Source: Pseudoxanthomonas suwonensis (GTDB lineage: Bacteria; Pseudomonadota; Gammaproteobacteria; Xanthomonadales; Xanthomonadaceae). Taken from it: 64,000 nt of DNA. A program made the translations under genes and the position numbers. The stretch lies in the NCBI RefSeq assembly GCF_010093235.1, contig NZ_PDWP01000019.1, forward strand, positions 18,299 through 82,298, in the 5' to 3' direction. Within the stretch, counting starts at the first letter, position 1. Every line of letters begins with the position of its first letter. Positions 7,647 to 15,694 of the stretch are shown here, one piece after another. The notes beneath the pieces are model-generated. The model made no database searches and was not told the origin of the DNA. It saw only the letters and a list, made by a program, of their open reading frames with translations.

Positions 7647-8903
7647 ATGAAGCCCTATCGATGGCTGGTGGCCTTGCTGGTGGCGGCGGTACTGGGCGTG
7701 CTCGCCGCGCAGTGGATGGCGCAGCAGGACGCGGCCGCGCTTGGCCGGGTGATCGTGCGCACCGGCGGCTACGACTACAGCGCCAGCCTGCCGGTGGCGA
7801 TCGCCCTCGCGTTGCTGGCGTTGGTCCTGCTGGCCGTGGTCTGGCGCCTGTTGCGCCTGCCCTTCCGGGCATGGGGCCGCTACCGCAAGCGGCTCGGCCG
7901 CGGCCGCCTGATCGAGGGCATGCGCGCGGTGTACGGCGGGCGCTGGAGCCAGGGCGAACGCCTGCTGGGCGATGCCGCCGAGGACGCGGAGGCCGGCACC
8001 CTGGCCCTGGTCGGCGCGGTGCGCGCGGCCGACGCCCGTGGCGACGAGGCCGCCGCCGACCAGTGGCTGGCCCGGCTGGCCGAACGCGATCCGGGGCTGC
8101 ACGCGGTGCTGCAGGGCGAACGGATGCTCGCCCGCGGGCGTCCGGTCGATGCGATCAATGCACTGGACGTGGCCCGTGCCCAGCCGCTGCCGCCGCGCGG
8201 CCTGCTGCTGCGTGCCCGCGCCCTGGCCGCGGTGCATCGCGCCGGCGAGGCCTACGGCCTGCTGGGCGCGCTGCGCCAGCAGGGCGCGCTGCCCCCGGAC
8301 GAGCTGGCCACGCTGGAAGTCGAGCTGGCGGCCGCCTCGCTGGACGAGACCGACGACGCCAACCTGCTGGCCGAACGCTGGGAAGCCATGCCCAAGGCGC
8401 TGCGCACCGAACCGGCGGTGATCGGCGCCTATGCCCGCCGCGCTTCGGCCCTGGGCTGGCACGAGGCCGCGATGCGCCACCTGGAGCAGGCGCTGGAAGC
8501 CAACTGGGACGAGGAGCTGGTGGACCTCTACGCACGGCTGCCGGTCGGCCACGTGGATTCGCGTCGCGCCAGCGCCCAGCGCTGGCTGCAGCAGCGCCCC
8601 GCCAGCCCCGCGCTGCTGGTCGCGCTGGCGCGGCTGGCACGACAGCAGGAACAGTGGCCGCAGGCGCGCGACTTCCTGCAGCGAGCCCTGGAACAGGGGG
8701 CCGGGGCCGATGCCTGGGAACTGCTGGGAGACGGCCTGGCGGAGGCCGGCGAGCACGCCCTGGCTGCGCAGGCCTACGCCAACGCGCTGCTGGCCTCGCG
8801 CGGCGAGCCGGTGCAGCCGCTGCCGGCCGCGCTGGTCGAGGCCGCCCCCGACATCGACCCGGACGTGCGCGACGCCAACGGCCTGCCTCGCCTGCTGGAG
8901 TAG
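7647..8903 (+). CDS. hemY: HemY-type TPR membrane protein (protoheme IX biogenesis)
   Basis: 418 aa. Two N-terminal membrane spans (about residues 5-22 and 47-70) bracket a short periplasmic loop with VIVRTGGYDYS. The cytoplasmic part is helical with TPR-like repeats, for example ERMLARGRPVDAINAL and FLQRALEQGAGADAWELLGDGLAEAGEHALA (read in sections). This matches proteobacterial HemY, a protein of incompletely known role in late heme synthesis. It is not the oxygen-dependent protoporphyrinogen oxidase of Gram-positives that shares the name. It is the last gene of the heme operon and is followed by a terminator. Confidence 0.9.
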   Translation: MKPYRWLVALLVAAVLGVLAAQWMAQQDAAALGRVIVRTGGYDYSASLPVAIALALLALVLLAVVWRLLRLPFRAWGRYRKRLGRGRLIEGMRAVYGGRWSQGERLLGDAAEDAEAGTLALVGAVRAADARGDEAAADQWLARLAERDPGLHAVLQGERMLARGRPVDAINALDVARAQPLPPRGLLLRARALAAVHRAGEAYGLLGALRQQGALPPDELATLEVELAAASLDETDDANLLAERWEAMPKALRTEPAVIGAYARRASALGWHEAAMRHLEQALEANWDEELVDLYARLPVGHVDSRRASAQRWLQQRPASPALLVALARLARQQEQWPQARDFLQRALEQGAGADAWELLGDGLAEAGEHALAAQAYANALLASRGEPVQPLPAALVEAAPDIDPDVRDANGLPRLLE

Positions 8904-8940
8904 GCCGGCGTTCCGTCCCGGCGAGGACGCGGAAAAAGAA

Positions 8941-8965
8941 AGGCGGCCCGGAGGCCGCCTTTTTT
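8941..8965. terminator. Bidirectional terminator between hemY and the thiolase gene
   Basis: 8-bp stem AGGCGGCC / GGCCGCCT with loop CGGA, followed by six T residues on the plus strand and preceded by an A-rich stretch. It can serve both convergent genes. Confidence 0.9.
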
Positions 8966-8984
8966 CATCGCGCCGGCGCGAAGT

Positions 8985-10262
8985 TCAGCGCTCGACGATC
9001 GCCACCACGCCCATGCCGCCGGCGGTGCAGATCGACACCAGGGCGCGGCCGCCGCCGCGCTCGGCCAGCTGCTTGGCGGCGGTGGCGATCACGCGCGCGC
9101 CGGTGGCGGCGAACGGATGGCCGGTGGCCAGCGAGGAGCCGACCGGGTTGATCTTCTCCGGGTCGATCCTGCCCAGCGGCGCATCCAGGCCCAGGCGGTT
9201 GCGGCAGTAGTCCTCGCTCTCCCACGCGCGCAGGGTGCACAGCACCTGGGCGGCGAAGGCTTCATGGATCTCGTAGATGTCGAAATCCTGCAGGGTGAGG
9301 TTGTTGCGCTTGAGCATCTCGGCCACGGCCACGGTCGGGGCCATCAGCAGGCCCTCGCCATGGACGAAGTCCACCGCCGCCACGTGCGCGTCGCGCAGGT
9401 AGGCCAGCGGCTCGTGGCCGTGGGCGCGCGCCCACTCCTCCGAGGCCAGCAGCACCGCGGCGGCGCCATCGGTCAGCGGGGTGGAGTTGGCGGCGGTCAG
9501 GGTGCCGCGGCCGGAGGTCTTGTCGAACGCCGGCTTGAGCGTGGCCAGCTTCTCCAGCGAGGTGTCCGGACGCAGGATGTTGTCGCGCTCCACGCCACGG
9601 AACGGCGCGATCAGGTCGGAGAAGAAGCCGCGCTCGTAGGCGGCGGCCAGCTTCTTGTGCGAGGACACCGCCCACTCGTCCTGCGAGTCACGCGAGATGT
9701 TCCACTGCTTGGCCATGTCCTCGCAGTGGTCGCCCATGCTCTTGCCGGTGCGCGGCTCGGCCACGCCCGGGAAGTCGGGCTTGAGCTCGGACAGGCGGAA
9801 GCCCTTGAACGCGGCCAGCTTGTCCTTGAAGGTCCTGCCGCGGTTGGCGGCCAGCAGGCGCGCGCGCAGCTTCTTGCCGTAGACGATCGGCACGTCCGAG
9901 GTGGTATCCGAGCCGCCGCCGATGCCCGAGTCGATCTGCCCGACGGCGATCTTGTTGGCGATGGTGATGATCGAATCCAGGCTGGTGCCGCAGGCGCGCT
10001 GCAGGGTGATGCCCGGGGTCAGCGGCGACAGCCCCGACGACAGCGCCGCCTCGCGGCCCAGGTTCCAGTCGGAGGAGTGCTTGATGACCGCACCCATGGC
10101 CACCTCGCCGAGCTGCTGGCCGTGCAGGCCGAAGCGTTCGACCAGCGCCCCCAGGGTGCGCACCGACATGCCGAGGTTGCCCACGTCGGAGTAGGCGGTG
10201 TTCTGGCGGCAGAACGGGATGCGGACGCCGCCAATGATGGCGACGGGGCGGGTGGATGGCAT
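8985..10262 (-). CDS. fadI: Acetyl-CoA C-acyltransferase (FadI-like thiolase)
   Basis: Thiolase of 425 aa, expected to cleave 3-ketoacyl-CoA in fatty-acid beta-oxidation. The acyl-accepting cysteine lies in QRACGTSLDS (near residue 91). The C-terminal catalytic motifs are EIHEAFAAQ, GHPFAATGAR and SICTAGGMGV. Length and features such as DHCEDMAKQWNISRDSQDEW and the long FKGFRLSELKP insertion fit the FadI branch better than PhaA. The start is the ATG at 10262, with GAGGT eight bases upstream; an ATG further upstream has no such site. No fadJ partner is adjacent, so the symbol is an inference from sequence. It is divergent from an unknown gene. Confidence 0.85.
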   Translation of the reverse strand: MPSTRPVAIIGGVRIPFCRQNTAYSDVGNLGMSVRTLGALVERFGLHGQQLGEVAMGAVIKHSSDWNLGREAALSSGLSPLTPGITLQRACGTSLDSIITIANKIAVGQIDSGIGGGSDTTSDVPIVYGKKLRARLLAANRGRTFKDKLAAFKGFRLSELKPDFPGVAEPRTGKSMGDHCEDMAKQWNISRDSQDEWAVSSHKKLAAAYERGFFSDLIAPFRGVERDNILRPDTSLEKLATLKPAFDKTSGRGTLTAANSTPLTDGAAAVLLASEEWARAHGHEPLAYLRDAHVAAVDFVHGEGLLMAPTVAVAEMLKRNNLTLQDFDIYEIHEAFAAQVLCTLRAWESEDYCRNRLGLDAPLGRIDPEKINPVGSSLATGHPFAATGARVIATAAKQLAERGGGRALVSICTAGGMGVVAIVER

Positions 10263-10294
10263 GGGATGACCTCGGGTGGATTCCATCGGGATTA

Positions 10295-10370
10295 CGGTCT
10301 GCATACGCGACCGAATGCATAATGGCCGAAGTGTATCCCCCAGCCGTCAGGCGGCCAACGATGCAGACCG
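10295..10370. promoter_or_regulatory. Widely spaced inverted repeat in a divergent promoter region
   Basis: CGGTCTGCAT at 10295-10304 and its exact reverse complement ATGCAGACCG at 10361-10370 flank 56 bases between the thiolase and the divergent unknown gene. The arrangement suggests two half-sites or two operators for a regulator of both genes. The binding protein is unknown. Confidence 0.35.
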
Positions 10371-10430
10371 ATTTCGCGATGAATGGCACCCCCCGCCTCC
10401 GCATCCACCCTGCCCGCGGGAGGACCGCGC

Positions 10431-11318
10431 GTGGCTGACACCGTGTTCCGTGGCGTTTTCGCGCTGGAACTGGCCGGCGGCCAGGCTCCGGGCCGCGCGG
10501 CCCTCACCCAGGAGGAGGCCGGCGCCCTGGCCGTGGCCGTGGGCCGCGACCTGGCCCGGCTGGTGCCCGACGTGGCCTCGCTGGACCTGGTCCTGGCGGC
10601 GGCCCACTTCGACCCGGCCGAGGCGCTGCGCCCGGGCTGGTCGCTGCACCGCAGGCTGGAGGAGCTGCACATGCGTGCCCCGGGCCGCAACCAGAGCCCG
10701 CGCGTGGTCGCCTTCGGCGCCGATGCCTCCGGCGACATCCCGCTGCCGCTGCAGGCCGATCCGGCCCTGACCGGCGGCGGCCTGCGGGTACTGCCCTTCA
10801 TCCTCGCCGGTTCCGCCGACGTCCTGGCGATGGTGTCCGGTGCCCTGGAGGAACAGCTGCTGCCGCAGGGCATGGCCAGCGCCGACACCGCGCTGCTGGC
10901 CCAGGACGGCTTCCAGGCGCGGATCGAGCACGCACGCTACCTCAGCGCCCACGACCTGGCGGCGATGATGGCGATGCAGTACGAGAACCAGGGCCTGTCG
11001 CCGCTGTGGAACCTGATCGAGGCGGCGCTGCTGGCGCCCGGCTCGGTCGAGTGGCTGGACGCCGGCCCCGAGCCGCTGCTGCGGCTGGCCGATGGCGAAG
11101 CGCGCATGGCCCTGTTCGATCCGGCCAGCTGGTGCGCCCATTCCCACGGCGGCTCGCCTGGCGAGGGCGAATGCGACCGCCTGCAGAAGGTCTACGAAAT
11201 GTTTCTCGCCCGCCAGCGCCAGCTGGCCGCGGTGCTCGAGGCACACGGCATCCCGGTGCTGTACGTGCATGCCGACGGCCGCCGGGACGCGCGCGAACTG
11301 CTCTCCCAGGCGGGGTGA
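10431..11318 (+). CDS. Conserved hypothetical protein
   Basis: 295 aa soluble protein with no recognised domain or signal peptide. The start is GTG at 10431, which has a strong GGGAGGA site six bases upstream. The ATG at 10383 in the same frame would add 16 low-complexity residues. Visible stretches are LTQEEAGALAVAVGRDLARLV, FGADASGDIPLPLQADP, LRVLPFILAG and MMAMQYENQGLSPLWNLIEA, then a Cys/His-containing SWCAHSHGGSPGEGECDRL. The latter might bind a metal but matches no motif I know. It is divergent from the FadI-like thiolase. Function unknown. Confidence 0.75.
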   Translation: MADTVFRGVFALELAGGQAPGRAALTQEEAGALAVAVGRDLARLVPDVASLDLVLAAAHFDPAEALRPGWSLHRRLEELHMRAPGRNQSPRVVAFGADASGDIPLPLQADPALTGGGLRVLPFILAGSADVLAMVSGALEEQLLPQGMASADTALLAQDGFQARIEHARYLSAHDLAAMMAMQYENQGLSPLWNLIEAALLAPGSVEWLDAGPEPLLRLADGEARMALFDPASWCAHSHGGSPGEGECDRLQKVYEMFLARQRQLAAVLEAHGIPVLYVHADGRRDARELLSQAG

Positions 11319-11325
11319 TCTGGTT

Positions 11326-11436
11326 CCCTCTCCCTGCGGGGTGAAACGTGCTTGCGCGCATGGCACGCACGCACCGTCGAACGCCCGCGTCCTGCCGGTC
11401 GCGGGCCGGGGCGCGAAACGGGGGATGGGGAGAGGG
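11326..11436. repeat. Interspersed palindromic repeat, long form
   Basis: CCCTCTCCC (11326-11334) and its inverse GGGAGAGGG (11428-11436) enclose about 93 bases after the unknown gene. The same arms recur as tight hairpins at 11531-11555 and 48404-48425, so this looks like a dispersed intergenic repeat family. Confidence 0.5.
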
Positions 11437-11530
11437 TTGGTTGCCGGCGGCAGGAGCGGGCGCATGGATCCGTTCGCGCCCGGTTGCGCGGCCGGACTTC
11501 GACGTCGCAACGGTTCCGGCCTCTCCGCAG

Positions 11531-11555
11531 CCCCTCTCCCATGTGGGGAGAGGGG
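11531..11555. repeat. Interspersed palindromic repeat, short hairpin
   Basis: Perfect 10-bp arms CCCCTCTCCC / GGGAGAGGGG around loop ATGTG, placed just beyond the 3' end of sodC between two convergent genes. It may also act as a transcription end, although no T tract follows. Confidence 0.6.
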
Positions 11556-11570
11556 CCAGGAAGCCGCTTT

Positions 11571-12143
11571 TCAGCGGACGACCTTGATCACGCCGCACGC
11601 CACGCGTGCGCCCGCATTGCCGGTGGGCTGGCTCTGGTAGTCGTCCGGGTCGGCATGCACGATCACCGCGCGGCCGGCGATGTCGTTGGCCGCGCCGCCG
11701 CCGAGGGTGACCCCGTGCAGGTGCGCATCAACCGCGGCCACGCCTTCGGCATTGCTGGTGAGGTTGTCCATGTCGCCGCCGTGGTGGGCGCCGCTGCCGG
11801 CGCGGCCGTGCGGCGCACCGGCCGGATTGAAGTGGCTGCCCGCGCTGGTGGCATCGGCTGCGCTGCAGTCGCCCTTCTCGTGCACGTGGAAGCCGAAGCG
11901 GCCGTTGGGCGCCAGCCCGCCGACCTCGCCGCGCACGTGCACGCCTCCGGTCACCGGGACCAGGCCCAGCTTGCCGCTGACGCGGCTGCCGGAGGCCGAG
12001 GCCAGGACCACCGTCGCTTCCTGGGCGGTGCTGACCGGGGCCGGCTCGGCCGGCGGCGGCGGAGCCACCGGTTCGGTGGTGCTGCAGGCGGCCAGCAGCA
12101 GCAGGCCGGTCGTCGCAAGGCAGGCGCGGGCGATATGCATCAT
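11571..12143 (-). CDS. sodC: Superoxide dismutase [Cu-Zn], periplasmic lipoprotein
   Basis: Converts superoxide to oxygen and hydrogen peroxide in the cell envelope. 190 aa. The N terminus is a lipoprotein signal with lipobox LLAAC (Cys near residue 20), followed by a Pro/Ala linker and the Cu-Zn SOD domain. Metal ligands are visible in FHVHEKGDCS, in SHFNPAGAPHG with the following HHGGDMDNL, and in GRAVIVHADPDDY. The disulfide partner and catalytic arginine are in GARVACGVI. Membrane anchoring is predicted from the lipobox; the family is otherwise soluble and periplasmic. It lies 76 bases upstream of the ntrC end with no obvious functional link. Confidence 0.95.
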   Translation of the reverse strand: MMHIARACLATTGLLLLAACSTTEPVAPPPPAEPAPVSTAQEATVVLASASGSRVSGKLGLVPVTGGVHVRGEVGGLAPNGRFGFHVHEKGDCSAADATSAGSHFNPAGAPHGRAGSGAHHGGDMDNLTSNAEGVAAVDAHLHGVTLGGGAANDIAGRAVIVHADPDDYQSQPTGNAGARVACGVIKVVR

Positions 12144-12219
12144 CGGCTCCTCGGGTCCATCGGGGCCGCCGAGGATACCCGGCCGGGCGCATGGGGCGGA
12201 TGAACCCGCCGCTGGCGCG

Positions 12220-13647
12220 TCAGCGCCGGCTGCGTCCGGGCCCGAGCTTGCGCGTCACCGTGTTGCGGCCCACGCCCAGCAGCGCCGCCGCCTCCACCCG
12301 CCGCCCGCCGGTGTGTTCCAGTGCGGCATTGAGCAGGGCACGGTCGAAGCGTTCGCGCGCCTCCGCATGCAGTTCGCGCGCGCCGGCGCGCAGGCAGTCC
12401 AGCGCCCACTGCCGCAGCTGCATGTCCCACTGCCCCGCCGGGGTCGCCGGGGCCGGGCTGGACGCCACCGGCGCCTGCAGCACCTGCAGGTCCTCCAGGG
12501 TGATGGTCTCGCCGGGGGCCAGCGCGGCCAGGCGCCAGCACAGGTTCTGCAGCTCGCGCACGTTGCCCGGCCAGTCCATCGCCTGCAGCGCGGCCAGCGC
12601 GCCGGGCTCGAAGCGCTTGGCGCCGCCGCCCAGCTTGCGCGAGGCACGGTGCAGGAAGGTGGTGGCCAGCAGCGGGATGTCGCCGCGGCGCTCGCGCAGC
12701 GCCGGGATCTGCAGCCGCACCACGTTGAGCCGGTGCAGCAGGTCGGCGCGGAAGCGGCCCTGCTGCACCAGCGCCTCCAGGTCCTGGTGGGTGGCGGCGA
12801 TCACCCGCACGTCCACCCGGATCAGTTCGCGGCCACCGACGCGGAAGAACTCGCCCTCGGCCAGCACGCGCAGCAGGCGGGTCTGCAGCGAGGCCGGCAT
12901 GTCGCCGATCTCGTCCAGGAACAGGGTGCCGCCGTTGGCCTGCTCGAAGCGGCCGACATGCCTCTTCTGGGCGCCGGTGAAGGCGCCGGCCTCGTGGCCG
13001 AACAGTTCGCTCTCCAGCAGCTCGGCCGGGATCGCGGCGGTGTTGAGCGCCACGAACGGACCGTCGGCGCGCGGCGACTCGCGGTGCAGGGCGCTGGCGA
13101 CCAGTTCCTTGCCGGTGCCGGTCTCGCCGGTGATCAGCACCGACAGCGGCGCCTGGGCCAGGCGGCCGATCGCGCGGAACAGCGCGCGCATGGCCGGGGT
13201 ATCGCCGATCAGCTCCTGGCTGGCGGCCTCCTCGGCGACGGCGGCCGGCACGGGCGCCGGCGGCGGCGTGCCCTCCGCCGGCAGCGCGCGCGCGGCCAGC
13301 GCCACCGCATCGTCCAGGTCGAACGGCTTGGACAGGAACTCGTGGGCGCCGCCGCGGAACGCGGAGGCGGTGCTGGCCACGTCGGTATAGGCGCTCATCA
13401 CGATCACCGGCAGCTGCGGGTGCGCGGACTTGAGCCGGTCCAGCAGCTTGAGGCCGTCGTCGCCGGGCATGCGCACGTCGGTGAACAGCAGGTCCGGTGC
13501 GCCGCGCACGCGCAGCGCCGCCAGCGCGCTGGCGGCGTTCTCGAAGCCGTCCACCTCGTAGCCCGCGTCGCGCAGCGCGGTGGCCAGCACGAAACGCACC
13601 GAGCGGTCGTCGTCCACCACCCAGACGCGGCGGCTGTCGGAATTCAT
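12220..13647 (-). CDS. ntrC: Nitrogen regulation response regulator NtrC
   Basis: Sigma-54-dependent enhancer-binding activator of nitrogen genes, 475 aa. The receiver domain (residues 5-120) has the phosphoacceptor Asp57 in FTDVRMPGDDG. The AAA+ domain has Walker A GETGTGKE, the sigma-54 contact loop GAFTGA, and Walker B TLFLDEIGD. The Fis-type C-terminal helix-turn-helix ends AALLGVGRNTVTRKLGP. The start ATG at 13647 overlaps the ntrB stop by four bases (ATGA), so the pair is coupled. NtrC-like sites and a sigma-54 promoter sequence lie upstream of glnA about 6 kb away, a plausible target. Confidence 0.96.
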   Translation of the reverse strand: MNSDSRRVWVVDDDRSVRFVLATALRDAGYEVDGFENAASALAALRVRGAPDLLFTDVRMPGDDGLKLLDRLKSAHPQLPVIVMSAYTDVASTASAFRGGAHEFLSKPFDLDDAVALAARALPAEGTPPPAPVPAAVAEEAASQELIGDTPAMRALFRAIGRLAQAPLSVLITGETGTGKELVASALHRESPRADGPFVALNTAAIPAELLESELFGHEAGAFTGAQKRHVGRFEQANGGTLFLDEIGDMPASLQTRLLRVLAEGEFFRVGGRELIRVDVRVIAATHQDLEALVQQGRFRADLLHRLNVVRLQIPALRERRGDIPLLATTFLHRASRKLGGGAKRFEPGALAALQAMDWPGNVRELQNLCWRLAALAPGETITLEDLQVLQAPVASSPAPATPAGQWDMQLRQWALDCLRAGARELHAEARERFDRALLNAALEHTGGRRVEAAALLGVGRNTVTRKLGPGRSRR

Positions 13648-14693
13648 GCGGCGGTTTCTCCTTCGGACTCGGTCTGCGGCAGCAGGAGGGTGAAGACGGT
13701 GTGCCCCGGGCGGGAGCGGAAGGTCAGCGAGCCGCGGTGCTCGCGCGCGACCTGGTGGGCCAGGGCGAGCCCCAGGCCGGTGCCTTCGGCGCGACCGCTG
13801 ACCAGGGGCAGGAACAGGTGCTCGGCCAGTTCCTCGGGCACGCCGCGGCCGTCGTCGACGATTTCCACCCGCAGCGCGCGCGCGTGCATGTGTTCGCGGA
13901 TGCTGAGCCCGTGCTCGAAACGGGTACGCAGGATGATGGTCGTGGCGCCGGCCTGCAGCGCGTTGTTGACCAGGTTCCACACCGCCTGGGCGAGGCGGTC
14001 GGCGTCGCCGGGGAATTCGGGGATGGACGGGTCGTAGTCGCGCTGCATGCGCACCGGCTTGCCGCCCTCGGCCTCGGCCAGGCGCAGCACCCGCTCGAGC
14101 ACGGCATGGATGTTCACCGGCGCGTGCGGACGCTGCGGCACCGGAGAAAGCAGCTGGTCCACGAGGGTGCTCAGGCGTTCGATCTCCGAGCCGATCAGCT
14201 CGATCAGTTCGCGTTCGCCGGCATCGTCCTGGCGCGCGGCGGCGCGCCGCGACAGCAGCTGGGCCGCGCCCTTGAGCCCGGCCAGCGGATTGCGCAGCTC
14301 GTGGGCCAGGCCCTTGAGGGCGGCCTGCAGGGCTCCCGGCAGGGCCTGTGCCGGATCCGGCACGGCCAGGCCATCGCTGGGATGGGCCTCCAGCAGCCAG
14401 CCGCCGTCGACCCGGGTGAGCCAGCCATCGGCCATGTGCGGGGCCTCGCCTGGCACGCCCAGCGCGATCCGGTGCAGGCGCAGGACCTCGCGTTCGCCCT
14501 GCTCCAGGAACCGCGCCAGGGCATCGCCTTCCTGCTCCAGCGCGGCCAGCGGCTGGCCAACCAGTCGCCGGGGACCGATGCCCAGCCAGCGCGGGAAGGC
14601 GGCGTTGACCCCCACGATGCGGGCCTGGTCGTCGGCCCAGACCACGGGCGTGGCGAGGTGTTCGAGGGTCGGAGCGGCGGCGGTCATGGGCAT
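13644..14693 (-). CDS. ntrB: Nitrogen regulation sensor histidine kinase NtrB
   Basis: Cytosolic PAS-containing histidine kinase/phosphatase that phosphorylates NtrC and is controlled by the PII protein. 349 aa. The PAS-like region spans residues 10-110 (PVVWADDQARIVGVNAAFPRW, read to the Trp). The H-box GLAHELRNPLAGLKG has phosphoacceptor His131. The ATPase domain has the N-box QAVWNLVNNALQAG, the G1 box VEIVDDGRGVPEEL and the G2 box GTGLGLALAHQV. No membrane span is seen, as expected. The start is the ATG at 14693; an ATG two codons later is equally possible. Confidence 0.95.
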   Translation of the reverse strand: MPMTAAAPTLEHLATPVVWADDQARIVGVNAAFPRWLGIGPRRLVGQPLAALEQEGDALARFLEQGEREVLRLHRIALGVPGEAPHMADGWLTRVDGGWLLEAHPSDGLAVPDPAQALPGALQAALKGLAHELRNPLAGLKGAAQLLSRRAAARQDDAGERELIELIGSEIERLSTLVDQLLSPVPQRPHAPVNIHAVLERVLRLAEAEGGKPVRMQRDYDPSIPEFPGDADRLAQAVWNLVNNALQAGATTIILRTRFEHGLSIREHMHARALRVEIVDDGRGVPEELAEHLFLPLVSGRAEGTGLGLALAHQVAREHRGSLTFRSRPGHTVFTLLLPQTESEGETAA

Positions 14694-14741
14694 TGCACCA
14701 ATTTAGTGCAAGCCGGGTCCGCCGGCGATGCCCGGCCGCAT

Positions 14742-15488
14742 TCAGCGCCGTCGGCGGGCCTGCAGCACCAGCGAATGCAGGATCCGCAGGTCCTCCGCAT
14801 CCAGGGTGTCCGCCTCGTCACCACGGTAGTGGCGGCGGGACGCGCGCACGGCAGCGGCAGGGGCGTGCCGCGGCCAGCCGATGGCCTGCATCGCCAGCCA
14901 CGGGTCGAAGCCTGGCGGCGGCGCGCCGTCGGCCGGGTCCGGCCAAAGGCCAAAACCGGCTTCGGCCAGCTGCCGCCACGGGAACAGCGGACCCGGGTCG
15001 CGCTTGCGCGTGGGCGCCAGGTCGGCATGGGCGATGACCGCGTGGCGCGGGATGCCCAAGCGCGTGGCCAGGTCCTCGAGCAGGCGCAGCAGGGCCTCGA
15101 TCTGCGCGGGCGGGAACGGTGCGGCTCCATCATTGTCCAGCTCGATCCCGATGGACGCGGAATTCAGCTCGCCCAGCGTGCCCCAGCTGCCGCCGCCGGC
15201 GTGCCAGGCCCGGCGTCCGTCCTCGACCAGCTGGTACAGGCTGCCGTCGGCTCCGACCAGGTAATGCGCGCTCACCGGCCCGCCGCTGTTGCCGGTGCGC
15301 AACGTGCGCAGGCTCTGCGCGACCGAGTCCTGCTCGGTCGCATGCAGCACGACCAGCGAAGGTCGCCGCGCGTCGTGGTTGGGCGAGGGCGTCCACTGCG
15401 CCAGCGGACTGCGCTGCGGCGCGCTGGCGCAGGCCGCGAACAGGAGGCAGAGGACGGCGGGAAGGAGCGTGCGCAGGTCCGGGCTCAT
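14742..15488 (-). CDS. N-acetylmuramoyl-L-alanine amidase (AmiD-like lipoprotein)
   Basis: Zinc amidase of the Amidase_2/PGRP fold, removing stem peptides from peptidoglycan. 248 aa. The signal sequence ends in lipobox LFAAC (Cys near residue 20). Zinc-ligand and catalytic region motifs are LVVLHATEQDS, NSASIGIELDNDG, AVIAHADLAPTRKRDPG and PLFPWRQL. The C-terminal tail is unusual: it contains GWPRHAPAAAVRASRRHYRG and an Arg-rich end. The outer-membrane lipoprotein location resembles E. coli AmiD rather than cytosolic AmpD. It sits between amtB and ntrB in the nitrogen block, with no evident role in nitrogen control. Confidence 0.88.
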   Translation of the reverse strand: MSPDLRTLLPAVLCLLFAACASAPQRSPLAQWTPSPNHDARRPSLVVLHATEQDSVAQSLRTLRTGNSGGPVSAHYLVGADGSLYQLVEDGRRAWHAGGGSWGTLGELNSASIGIELDNDGAAPFPPAQIEALLRLLEDLATRLGIPRHAVIAHADLAPTRKRDPGPLFPWRQLAEAGFGLWPDPADGAPPPGFDPWLAMQAIGWPRHAPAAAVRASRRHYRGDEADTLDAEDLRILHSLVLQARRRR

Positions 15489-15620
15489 GCCCCATTGCAC
15501 CGCCCCGCGACGGCGGCGGCAAGCACTGCCTCCGGCGCGCATGGGTGACGGGAAGGCGGAACACGGTTCACCTCGGCGCATTGCGGCGCATCGCACGGGT
15601 GGCGGTGCGCGGGAATCGGG

Positions 15621-15644
15621 CGGTGGCGCCGGCAGGCGCCACCG
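15621..15644. other. GC-rich hairpin between amtB and the amidase gene
   Basis: Perfect 10-bp inverted repeat CGGTGGCGCC / GGCGCCACCG with loop GGCA. It lies downstream of the amtB terminator-like hairpin. Possibly a second transcription barrier or part of the amidase leader. Confidence 0.4.
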
Positions 15645-15660
15645 CGGTTGTTGCCGGAAA

Positions 15661-15686
15661 CGCGCCGCGGCCGGGGCCGCGGCGCG
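15661..15686 (-). terminator. Hairpin after amtB
   Basis: Perfect 12-bp arms CGCGCCGCGGCC / GGCCGCGGCGCG with a 2-base loop, just beyond the amtB stop. On the minus strand it is followed by TTTCC, a weak T tract. Confidence 0.65.
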
Positions 15687-15694
15687 GGTACCAC

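Noticed and set aside
6074..9151. A 1025-aa plus-strand frame across hemD, hemX and hemY
   Set aside because: It is an out-of-frame Arg/Gly/Pro-rich shadow of three recognised genes.
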